From Hymenolepis diminuta (lineage: Eukaryota > Platyhelminthes > Cestoda > Cyclophyllidea > Hymenolepididae), in contig CAADRB010000038.1 of the NCBI GenBank assembly GCA_900708905.1, positions 1,144,009-1,208,008 on the forward strand: a stretch of 64,000 nucleotides of DNA, written 5' to 3'. Both the position numbers and the translations under genes were made by a program. Under the pieces are notes generated by a model. It searched no databases and was not told the DNA's origin. It was given only the letters and a program-made list of their open reading frames with translations. Shown one piece after another: positions 50,801 through 57,434 of this stretch (positions are counted from its first letter, which is position 1; the number at the start of each line of letters is the position of its first letter).

Positions 50801-53800
50801 GTAGAGGGAGCAGGGCCACCCTTATGTGATACTTGCATTCTGAAACCCCTCTTGTCGATCATTCTAGTTGGTCAACAACATCACTGATAAGCGTTGATCT
50901 CATGACTTTTGATTAGGCGGACTTGTGCGGTGACTACTGCACCGCTGTTGACATAGTAATAAAATGATTTCTGTTACTCCTTTCTGAGATATTTCAGTTC
51001 TTTTAATGCGAGAAGTGTTAATTAGTTTGGCATTATAAAATAATCTCAAATTTTGGAATAGTAAACCAGAACTTGTATTCCTCATTAAAGTATTGAGAAG
51101 ATAAAAGTTTGTCAATTCTAAGCAAAACCAATTAACTAAACCTCATATAAACCCAAAATGAAAAAATCTCGATAATCATCGATACGCAGAGAGAATACTT
51201 TGCTCTTTAGAAGAGCAGATTCAAATAGGAAATCATACCTTCACGGGATCAAAGTAATTGTTTGACTTTCGACCCCCGTCATTACAAGTGTGATTCAGCC
51301 TGTTTAGAGAACGCGAGGTAAATCCCGAAATTCATCATTTGAATTCCCTCCCCTTTTCTAAACTTTAGAGTTTTCAATATACGGACTCACTCACTCAATA
51401 AGTTTAATATATTCCAATTAATTAAGCAGACAGCGATAAGTTAACACTCAGAAAATATTAGCAAAACCTAATTTTGCAGAAAAATTGTAATAATTTATTC
51501 GTGACCTAAAATAAAATACGTAAAAATTTCTGATTTCATTTTAATTTATTTCAAACTATGTTCCCACATTTGATTAAATCAATTCTCAGTTTAAATAACT
51601 CAATATCCCAGGCTACATTGCTGCGAATATTCGGGAATACAACTTAAAAAATATGCAAATTTATCTCTTTCACAACAGTGATTATGGATAGCGCGACTGA
51701 ATTCAAATGTCGAAGTTCCGGAACTACGCGCTACAGTCATCAGCAATTGCTTCGATGTGAGATCACTCAAGGCGACCTTCGAAGCCGACATCAACCACGA
51801 TATTACGTATTTGAAGCCCTGATTGGAGCAAAAGAACGCTCTCGAATATGGGATCAGCCACAATTCTGGGAAGATGCTTTTCTTGATGCAGTAGCACGTG
51901 AGAGAGACCTTCTAAGTAAGTTTCCCTTCTATTAGCAAATAAAAAATCGATTTAGAATGAGTCGTATTAGTTATCTTAAAATAATTTGCTTTGCTAAAAT
52001 TAGCAAACCAACTGAGACTTGATTGTACATGCAAGTAGTAATTATGTAATGAATACAATTTTATGAAGACTTTAAATGTGATTTATTATAAACATGAGAA
52101 ATGTAACCGTGATTAATTTTTTTATCTCTTATATAAGGAGTGTTTCAATCACCTAATTCCTCAGTCGCGTGTGGAAAGCTAATGTTGAGTTTAATGTTTA
52201 TCCAAATATTTGTAAACATAAAACATGGGGTTGGAATATGCAATAGTCCCGCCCATGAGTATGATTCACTTAGAAACTCAATGATTCAGACGAATCTCAC
52301 ATATTGATAATGAAACTATGGAATACCACAACTGTATTTTAGTGTTTGTTCTCACTCATTTGAATATATTCAGATCGCATGTAACCGGTTCTGCTCTCTA
52401 ACCTTTCCCATTGAAGAGCTTGAGTAATTTAGAACGGGTTATTGGTGAATCTCTGACTACATACACTGCAGAAATATTCCAAAATTTTACCCCAATAGTA
52501 AACTGTGGATGCTAATAATAGAAAGTGTTCTCACTCTTAAATTAGGTGGAGGAAAGGTATTCTGGAGACGCTCTTATGATNNNNNNNNNNNNNNNNNNNN
52601 NNNNNNNNNNNNNNNNNNNNNNNGACTAGATTTGACTAGTGCGGTTGGCCATCCATATCATTGGATGTGCACCAATACGCATTGGTCTCCTGGCCTCAGA
52701 CTTGACAGGAATGAACGTTAACCATTGACAAGTTTGATATTTCCAATGCCTATTTTCTTGTTTGGCGTAATATACAAATATTTAATATCAACTATATATC
52801 AACAGTATAAACATCAATTTATTGTGTTATAGTAAGTGATTCGTTTTCATATACAAGGCCAAAACTAATGCCCGAATGTAGCAAAATATGCCAGCACATT
52901 ACTCAGTTTCAGTTAACAAACAAGAGAAAACCCCTAACTCTGTAGAAAAATTCCCTCGTTTGACTTTTCTAACAAACATTCCATTAATTTTCATTTGCAG
53001 TCAAAGGAACAAATAATAAATTAATATAATAAAAATTATAAGTTGATGATTGGAAAATTATACTTAATGTAAAATGGGGATTCATACTGGAAAAAAATAT
53101 TAAATAAATTAATATTAAACTACTTGTTAATATTGTTTGATTGCAAACTTTAAGTTTAGGATATTCGTTAAACATATTGTATCTTAATGATAAATAAATG
53201 CCACGCTTATTATAATTAAAATTTTAATATTATTCTTCTAATCACATTTTATTATGTGATAGGTTTGGATCATTCACCAACTGCTATGCTAGAACGCTAC
53301 TCAAATTTATCAATTCCCGAACGTAAACTTTGGGATCTCAAGGAGGATCGAATTTTAGCAACAGTACTTCACAATCTCATTGCCTACATGGTAATGTTGA
53401 AAGCAACAAAGCAGGAAATCTACAACGTTGGATATCGTCTACTTGGACGATGTCGGCTTGGATCGTACTTCTCACATTCAATCTCAAATCTTCTTGAATG
53501 TGTTGCGGAACTGGTAAGTTTTCTCATCGTAAAAGTTTTCTTGAGAGAAAAATTCCTCGGATTTACGCTCCATCAGATTTCTCAACTATAAGTAGAATCT
53601 CAGTATATCCGACGCTGTAATTTAGAGTTATCTGGAGGTCTAAATTTTCAAGTAACTCTGTCGTAAGGGTATTTTGTGTGGGATGGAATTTCATATATGT
53701 GGGTGTTTTCGTGGAAATAACTTTAAAAACAAAAAGCATATAAAAATTTTAGATTTTGTAATTTTGTTACGATTTCGAATAGGGTGTTTGAGCTCTTTAA

Positions 53801-56800
53801 TAGATATTTAAATATCTTTAAAAATTTACTCCAAAAAGATTTTAAACGAATGAATTAGATGAATAGATCAGTTTGGGCCTGCCATTAAAGTAAAACTCTT
53901 TGATGTTTTAAATTCAGACTAAATTAGTAAAATTAATTTGCTCTATTTATTTATACTTAAAAGTATGCATACAATATAAATGGTACATTAGAAAAAAATA
54001 ATTTCCGTATTACATAAATAAATGATTGATGTTACGAAATAAGCACCGAAATGACACTAAGTGCACTCGTATGAATATGATTATGGATCTCATTTTCATA
54101 GAGAATTATGAATAGGGATTGCTATTATTGTTAATTTGCCTATGACAGTGCGAAAACTCTTACGTATTTTACTTATGGGCAAGCCTTTGAATAACGGGAA
54201 CAGCAATCAAGTTCCATCAGGTATAAATCGGAAGGGGGATGAAGAAGAGGTTACATCAAGAGTCGGGATTACCGTAATGGGAGGTCTTACTCCAAAATTA
54301 TGCAAGACAAAGACCCTCCAATTTGACACATTTTAACAAGTATGCAAATTTTATGAATAATTGACAATGAGTTATTAAGTTAATTTTTCCTGGATAAGAC
54401 TTTTTTATCCAACACTTGCAACTGAAAGTTGTTTATCCATAAATTCAAGCACTGAATCCACCCTGTACCCTTTTCGAGATTTTCTGAAGCGTTCAGATGA
54501 TTGAGCTGGGGAAGAAACGTCTCATATGTCTAGATAAATCCGTTTACGGTTTTTGTTATGAGATTCCGAGTTATGTCCTAATGCTTAAATTTAGTGAACT
54601 AAATCCGGGGTTCTTGGGTGAGGTTGAGTCCAGGTTGTTTGGACTGATATTTGTTGACTGACTGATTTGGTCCGGTGGCTGGTCATGCCACTTTGATCTA
54701 TTTTTATCTTTTTAATTTCAAGAGCATGTTGATGAGAATGGCACTGATTCCTTAACCTGGCAAAACCTGTAATCTAATGAAAGCAGGATAAGTGAACTTC
54801 TTTGTATGAATACACAAATTAAAGAAAACCTTAAATTGAAAAAGGATAGGGATTGATGCTTAAATTCTGTGAATTGAAAAGTCGATAAAATGACATAACT
54901 TACGTATCGCCAAAATTCGCTTACTAAAATCTACTAAACCGTTTCTTTCCCAGATTTAACGATAGGAAAATAAGCTTTATATGAGGAGAATGCCGTGAAG
55001 AATTCACTCGTGTTATCAGTGAACTGAAATGTGACTAGATACAGCTAGGTAAAGCTCAATATATCGAAATAAGATAACTGGAAATAATAGATATGCGGCT
55101 TGAGGAAACGGGAGTGAGTCATTGACAGAACGGGGCGAATCCCATTTTACAGTAGATATGGTGCTTGAGAAAAGTGACAGGCAATTTAAGGTAGCTGAAA
55201 GAAGAGTAAATAATCAATAATTAGGATATCATAGACATGAATGAAGAGGAAAGGGTGGAGTATTTTTTTGGTATCATTGGAAGAAGTGTACTTTTGAGAG
55301 GTCAATGTATTTCCATTTAAGCCAACGACTCAACGTCTGTACATGTTCTGTTCAGACATGGTTAAAGTGCAAGCCTAAGGAAATTCTTGTAAAATTTTTA
55401 AAATAAACCTAGTGATCTTACGATATAACCTTTTAACTGTTTCGCTAAGATTCTTATCGATTTTTCAAAAACCTCTCTCTTCTCCATTACCTGCGTACCT
55501 GTTCAACAAACTATATAAATGTAACCGCACCCCATTCCTTACCTGTACATATTTTATCAGAGGAAAAGAAGCTATTGATTATTTTGGTTCACTTTTGTCG
55601 TTTCTTCTCAGTGCTTGTCAGCATTAATAGGCCGAACCAATATTTATACTCACAGGAATATCCAAGCACATTGAATATATTACGAGTGTGAAATATTTAT
55701 TTATTGACACCCGTCTTTAACCAAAACTATTCGTTCAATTTTGTCAGAGTGGAAACTCAATCGATCTTATTCCTTCAATGAGCGACAGTATCTACAGACA
55801 AGCCTTCATCATAACTATCACAGATGCTCACTCAAATACTGGAAACGCTCTAATTCTAGAGGTTTGTAAAAGACTAATTTAAAAATGCAACATATATAAT
55901 TGTGTTACTCTATTGGTCTGTATTTACTTAGATATATGACACTTCATTCTTGCTGCGAACTCTTGGCGGAGCAATTGAGAGTATACGAAATCTCGCAAAC
56001 ATTCCTGCAATAATCATGTTTGCCAAAGCAAAAGTTTGCATCATTCTTGAGGCTGTCGCCGACCGGGTGAACGCAACTCAAATTTATTGCAAAAAGGTTG
56101 GTGAGACTTTTTTGAGTTAAATTTAGCATCCAGACTCTGTTCATCTTCTTGATTTAAGGGCTATTATATTGGTCTAATCAGAGTTAATTAGAAATGAAGG
56201 AGAGTGGTGAGGTCTAGATGAATACTATTAATAGCTCTAGTGGAATCTAATTTTGTTATTTGAAGGTGCCTGAGCAGGAGATCGTAAACTGCAAATTAAA
56301 TTAAGAGATTTTTTTGGAATATGCTTATTCACTCTAATTAAGTGTTTATATAGACTGTCTTATTCCCGAAATAGTCTATATTTACTTCATATATATAAAT
56401 GAATGACTATTAAACTCGATGTTTCCTCTTAGGGGGGATATAATTAAAGACCAAAAGAAAACATTTGGTCTGTCATACCAATAATGACAGATAATTTCTA
56501 AGAATAATGGGTCTTACACATTTGCACTCAAGTATATATTCAACCGAAATATGAAGGGATTGGAAGAGGGAATTTATACCATCAAAACTCGCTTGTTTGT
56601 ATTTGCTGGGATTTGAACGAAGGGATAAAATATTTCTAATGCGTAAGCTTCCAGCTCTAATGACTAATCCTAAATTTCCGAGGAGACTAAAGGCTCATAT
56701 GAATGATGCTGATTCCACTTTTACTTTCAAAAAGACCAGGAGGAGAAAAGTATCTCCTTTAGCTGTGATTTAAAAAATCGACAAAATTCAAATGCAATTA

Positions 56801-57434
56801 ATTATTAATTACTGCACGCTTCTGTAGGACCAAATACTTAACATGTCATAGGTTTAATAAAACACTTTTACTAAATAGCTATTACCCGTGTCATATCGTG
56901 TATGGTGATGCATTTAATTATTTACTGCATATTTCCTTCTTTTAGACAAAATCCCTTTTTCACGCCATTCAGGCTGCAGCGAAGCGGTTGTCCTACGAGA
57001 CGAGGCAAATTATCAATCGTAAGTGTGGCCGTTATAATCTGCTTTAGTCGTTGCGTGCATCAGAATTCTCTTTGCCTATATCTAAAGATATTAATAATTT
57101 ATAAGTTTCCATTTTGCATACAAAAACAGGTGAATTTCAAACAAATTCGCCTAAAAATTGTGAAATATTTTAATGCTTATTTTCCTGGAAATTTAAATTT
57201 GTATCGAAGGTACTAAGAAGTTACTTAGTTCATAACTTATTACTGAATCACATGCTTATACATTTTAAGCACAAAAATATCCCATATTGTTATGATGTAA
57301 ATTTTTTCCCTATTCTAATATAGCAATCCAATTTTGTACGAAAATGGCAGTAAATTTGGACGGTTTGCAAGGGAATCTGGCTGCTCTTGGGATCGCTGAA
57401 GGAGTAGCATTCTCAAAGCCCAATGATGTTCCTC
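32611..57434 (+). CDS. MADD: MADD / Rab3-GEF (DENN domain, AEX-3-like), 29 exons, 3' end missing
   Basis: Orthologue of the MAP-kinase-activating death-domain protein, a large cytosolic exchange factor that loads GTP on Rab3/Rab27-type GTPases; in other animals it controls synaptic vesicle traffic and also binds TNF-receptor death domains. All 29 exons join with matching phases and GT-AG introns to give 1395 codons plus one base, against about 1650 residues in human. Domain order: uDENN (residues about 11-105), cDENN (about 110-372), dDENN (about 420-545), linker, central conserved block (about 860-985), death-domain region (about 1125-1241), C-terminal PH-like region (1242 on). Diagnostic peptides: [88 protein letters not shown] and [21 protein letters not shown] chose ATG 32611 because it sits ten codons before the conserved CPRLLDY, close to the human offset; no stop separates it from an upstream acceptor. 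The final C-terminal exon or exons were not found before 64,000. Confidence 0.95.
32868..32960 (+). CDS. MADD: MADD exon 2 (uDENN)
   Basis: 31 codons beginning [20 protein letters not shown], the most recognisable uDENN strand pair, and ending CKIKW before GTAACT. It is separated from exon 1 by only 29 nt. Confidence 0.93.
33039..33187 (+). CDS. MADD: MADD exon 3 (cDENN start)
   Basis: 149 bp, ending in phase 2. Encodes [20 protein letters not shown] followed by [11 protein letters not shown], equivalent to human [20 protein letters not shown]. The loop between uDENN and cDENN is very short here compared with the long insert in vertebrates. Confidence 0.93.
33262..33415 (+). CDS. MADD: MADD exon 4 (cDENN)
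   Basis: 154 bp. The phase-2 to phase-1 join with exon 3 makes a Trp codon. Encodes ENFWEIFF, then [15 protein letters not shown], matching the human EAWIYRLLRSPVPV region. Confidence 0.9.
33456..33614 (+). CDS. MADD: MADD exon 5 (cDENN)
   Basis: 53 codons. Contains [20 protein letters not shown], then [20 protein letters not shown] and ILAVLLEQK, the central cDENN block. The 40-nt intron before it uses the acceptor TTAAG. Both ends are phase 0. Confidence 0.93.
34193..34327 (+). CDS. MADD: MADD exon 6 (cDENN)
   Basis: 45 codons reading [20 protein letters not shown], then [20 protein letters not shown], the hallmark [14 protein letters not shown] motif of DENN proteins. The donor is GCA|GTCTAA, slightly off consensus. 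Confidence 0.94.
34405..34518 (+). CDS. MADD: MADD exon 7 (cDENN)
   Basis: 38 codons: [20 protein letters not shown], then [11 protein letters not shown], the conserved P-T-P-x-x-I-G-x-P-x-S-F motif and the L-V-D-x-D strand of cDENN. Confidence 0.94.
34519..35917. other. MADD intron 7 (1399 nt) with old repeats
   Basis: Contains patches richer in GC at about 35035-35170 and 35440-35660. The second shares the GTGTTCTCA and CTGGAG-CGCTCTTA blocks with 52525-52580. The stretch 35195-35270 shares AAAGCTCAATATATCG with 55050-55066. An AT dinucleotide run lies at about 35696-35711. Confidence 0.45.
35440..35660 (+). repeat. Dispersed repeat E, partial copy
   Basis: Shares GTGTTCTCA, GG-TATCCTGGAG-CGCTCTTA and a downstream GGCCA block with 52525-52740 and, more weakly, 49935-50110. 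The copies are diverged and the family is unknown. Confidence 0.4.
35918..35998 (+). CDS. MADD: MADD exon 8 (end of cDENN)
   Basis: 27 codons: [20 protein letters not shown] followed by LK, equivalent to human EVLPILPEPESLELKKHLK. Phase 0 at both ends. It follows a 1.4-kb intron containing repeats. Confidence 0.88.
36142..36324 (+). CDS. MADD: MADD exon 9 (into dDENN)
   Basis: 61 codons starting ALDLMNKG (human KQALASMSL) and ending [12 protein letters not shown], matching human [12 protein letters not shown]. The acceptor at ...TTAAAG is the only nearby site that keeps the phase-0 frame open. Confidence 0.85.
36325..37655. other. MADD intron 9 (1331 nt), nothing further recognised
   Basis: A less AT-rich patch near 36960-37180 may be an old repeat. 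No RNA gene or nested coding sequence is visible on either strand. Confidence 0.45.
37656..37814 (+). CDS. MADD: MADD exon 10 (dDENN)
   Basis: 53 codons: [20 protein letters not shown], then [11 protein letters not shown], then TQKLAKTQ. Near-diagnostic for MADD. Phase 0 at both ends. Confidence 0.95.
37815..38605. other. MADD intron 10 (791 nt), nothing recognised
   Basis: No conserved frame, RNA gene or repeat partner in this window. Confidence 0.5.
38606..38801 (+). CDS. MADD: MADD exon 11 (dDENN end)
   Basis: 196 bp, ending in phase 1. Encodes [20 protein letters not shown], then [13 protein letters not shown] and CRVYDD, matching human AVEYFGEWI...FQRI and IGDKPKWY. Confidence 0.95.
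38802..39291. other. MADD intron 11 (490 nt), nothing recognised
   Basis: A short GC-richer patch near 39025-39130 is unassigned. Confidence 0.45.
39292..39369 (+). CDS. MADD: MADD exon 12 (linker, possible cassette)
   Basis: 78 bp, phase 1 in and phase 1 out, encoding [20 protein letters not shown] then DDLRQI. Strong splice sites (TTCCAG; GTAAGT). It has no clear human counterpart, and its symmetrical phase means skipping keeps the frame. Confidence 0.7.
40108..40560 (+). repeat. Dispersed repeat D, copy 3 (MADD intron 12)
   Basis: Starts GAAGGATGACGCC and keeps the landmarks ATGTCTTTATGTC, TTTATCGATTCTCTTT, CCCGTTTCATT, CTTGCCCAAGTGACTC and the late TTCAATACA block. Same orientation as the gene, so it is transcribed in the pre-mRNA. 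Open frames across it are by-products of the repeat. Confidence 0.7.
40731..40975 (+). CDS. MADD: MADD exon 13 (linker)
   Basis: 245 bp. Reads [20 protein letters not shown], then an acidic, serine-rich tail ending EGDTDQ. This resembles the acidic, low-complexity stretch after dDENN in vertebrate MADD. It follows a copy of dispersed repeat D in intron 12. Confidence 0.85.
41051..41125 (+). CDS. MADD: MADD exon 14 (linker)
   Basis: 25 codons ([20 protein letters not shown], then QPITE), phase 0 at both ends, bounded by short introns of 75 and 79 nt. Support is the frame and the splice sites. Confidence 0.8.
41205..41221 (+). CDS. MADD: MADD exon 15, 17-nt microexon
   Basis: Encodes EIPGK plus two bases of a Ser codon, between TATTTTAG and GTAAGT. 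Joining exon 14 straight to exon 16 would give an early stop, so this exon is needed to keep the frame. Confidence 0.72.
41222..42147. other. MADD intron 15 (926 nt), nothing recognised
   Basis: An open frame at 41533-41748 is hydrophobic but has no exon-like splice context and no family match. Confidence 0.5.
42148..42308 (+). CDS. MADD: MADD exon 16 (linker)
   Basis: 161 bp: [20 protein letters not shown], then [18 protein letters not shown] basic, serine-rich linker. The acceptor is TTTTCAG; it starts in phase 2 and ends in phase 1. Confidence 0.82.
42390..42536 (+). CDS. MADD: MADD exon 17 (linker)
   Basis: 147 bp, phase 1 to phase 1, with an acidic start ([15 protein letters not shown]) followed by the glycine/serine stretch [20 protein letters not shown]. 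An 81-nt intron precedes it. Confidence 0.85.
42941..43142 (+). CDS. MADD: MADD exon 18 (linker)
   Basis: 202 bp encoding a highly basic, lysine-rich segment ([20 protein letters not shown], then [13 protein letters not shown]), ending in phase 2. It may hold a nuclear-localisation-like or kinase-target sequence, by composition only. Confidence 0.85.
43143..44095. other. MADD intron 18 (953 nt), nothing recognised
   Basis: No nested gene or clear repeat is visible. Confidence 0.5.
44096..44285 (+). CDS. MADD: MADD exon 19 (central conserved block)
   Basis: 190 bp. [20 protein letters not shown], then [19 protein letters not shown], corresponds to human [36 protein letters not shown]. Confidence 0.93.
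44821..45015 (+). CDS. MADD: MADD exon 20 (central conserved block)
   Basis: 65 codons. [20 protein letters not shown] corresponds to human GLGGMASIFGLLEIAQTHYY. Phase 0 in and out. Confidence 0.93.
45156..45222 (+). CDS. MADD: MADD exon 21 (linker)
   Basis: 67 bp ([20 protein letters not shown], then LE), ending in phase 1 before GTATAT. Support is frame and splice sites; composition is like the linker. Confidence 0.72.
45223..46151. other. MADD intron 21 (929 nt), nothing recognised
   Basis: AT-rich, with no conserved frame or repeat partner in this window. Confidence 0.5.
46152..46244 (+). CDS. MADD: MADD exon 22 (linker)
   Basis: 93 bp, phase 1 to 1, rich in Ser and Arg ([20 protein letters not shown], then RRSSRD). 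The R-x-x-S patterns could be phosphorylation sites. Its composition (less AT) stands out from the flanking intron. Confidence 0.75.
48137..48438. repeat. Long hairpin of inverted LTR ends
   Basis: The left arm 48137-48266 and right arm 48308-48438 are inverted copies, matching at about 119 of 131 positions with one indel, around a 41-nt loop. The first long perfect run covers GGATGCTACACCAATAAGTC and continues to the CCTAAGTA block. The right arm resembles the LTR-like remnant at 61815-61940. It lies in the sense orientation of a transcribed intron, so the pre-mRNA could fold into a long double-stranded stem. Confidence 0.9.
48442..48460 (+). mobile_element. LTR-retrotransposon primer-binding-like site (tRNA-Trp)
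   Basis: TGGTGACCCTGAAGTGATT matches the complement of the eukaryotic tRNA-Trp 3' end (including CCA) at 17 of 19 positions. It sits 4 nt after a CA that would end the LTR in the right hairpin arm (48436-48437). tRNA-Trp priming is what I recall for CsRn1-clade Ty3/gypsy elements of flatworms. No gag or pol follows it. Confidence 0.68.
49935..50110 (+). repeat. Dispersed repeat E, copy
   Basis: Shares the CTAGTG-x-x-TGGCCATCCA and ATCA-TGG-TGTGCACCA blocks with 52630-52674, plus an upstream CTGGA block. Intronic, sense orientation. Confidence 0.55.
50464..50577 (+). CDS. MADD: MADD exon 23 (linker)
   Basis: 114 bp, phase 1 to 1: [20 protein letters not shown], then [18 protein letters not shown]. 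It follows the 4.2-kb intron 22. Confidence 0.78.
50578..51678. other. MADD intron 23 (1101 nt) with a possible repeat E fragment
   Basis: The patch 50795-50900 is GC-richer and weakly like repeat E (CCCCTCTTGT followed by a GTTGGTCA-type block). Nothing else is recognised. Confidence 0.35.
51679..51915 (+). CDS. MADD: MADD exon 24 (into death-domain region)
   Basis: 237 bp. [20 protein letters not shown], then [16 protein letters not shown], matches human [34 protein letters not shown] almost residue for residue. Confidence 0.96.
52510..52740 (+). repeat. Dispersed repeat E, copy with assembly gap
   Basis: Left part (GTGTTCTCA, GGTATTCTGGAGACGCTCTT) matches 35480-35540; right part (GGTTGGCCATCCATATCA, GGATGTGCACCA) matches 50035-50070. 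The 43-N gap at 52581-52623 lies between them. Confidence 0.55.
52581..52623. other. Assembly gap (43 Ns)
   Basis: Unknown bases inside a repeat E copy in MADD intron 24. It does not interrupt any exon I call. Confidence 0.99.
53263..53513 (+). CDS. MADD: MADD exon 25 (death-domain region)
   Basis: 251 bp. [20 protein letters not shown], then [20 protein letters not shown], matches human [39 protein letters not shown]. Starts in phase 1 and ends in phase 0. Confidence 0.96.
53514..55747. other. MADD intron 25 (2234 nt), unassigned
   Basis: An open frame at 54136-54336 is hydrophilic but lacks flanking splice signals in the right phase. The stretch 55040-55200 shares AAAGCTCAATATATCG with 35199-35215 and may be a diverged repeat. 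No nested gene is seen. Confidence 0.45.
55748..55861 (+). CDS. MADD: MADD exon 26 (C-terminal PH-like region)
   Basis: 38 codons: [20 protein letters not shown], then GNALILE, corresponding to human [26 protein letters not shown]. Confidence 0.85.
55932..56096 (+). CDS. MADD: MADD exon 27 (C-terminal PH-like region)
   Basis: 55 codons: [20 protein letters not shown], then [20 protein letters not shown] and IYCKK, aligning with the human [20 protein letters not shown]...[24 protein letters not shown] region. The 70-nt intron before it is of the short class. Confidence 0.9.
56097..56945. other. MADD intron 27 (849 nt), nothing recognised
   Basis: AT-rich, with no conserved frame or repeat partner in this window. 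Confidence 0.5.
56946..57018 (+). CDS. MADD: MADD exon 28 (C-terminal)
   Basis: 73 bp: [20 protein letters not shown], then QIIN, matching human [22 protein letters not shown]. Ends in phase 1. Confidence 0.87.
57324..57434 (+). CDS. MADD: MADD exon 29 (C-terminal, last found)
   Basis: 111 bp: [20 protein letters not shown], then [11 protein letters not shown], similar in position to human GGLLQVTLEGINLKF. It ends in phase 1 before GTAAGT, so at least one more exon must follow. Confidence 0.78.

Larger units (their letters stand above)
51916..53262. other. MADD intron 24 (1347 nt), with repeat E copy and an assembly gap
   Basis: Contains the repeat E copy (52510-52740) with a 43-N gap. The remainder is AT-rich and unassigned. 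Confidence 0.55.

Noticed and set aside
51600..51863. 87-codon minus-strand frame opposite MADD exon 24
   Set aside because: The + strand encodes the near-invariant [15 protein letters not shown] motif, so the minus frame is a shadow.
54136..54336. Hydrophilic open frame in intron 25 as an extra MADD exon
   Set aside because: No acceptor and donor in compatible phase border it, and exons 25 and 26 already join in phase 0 at a conserved position.
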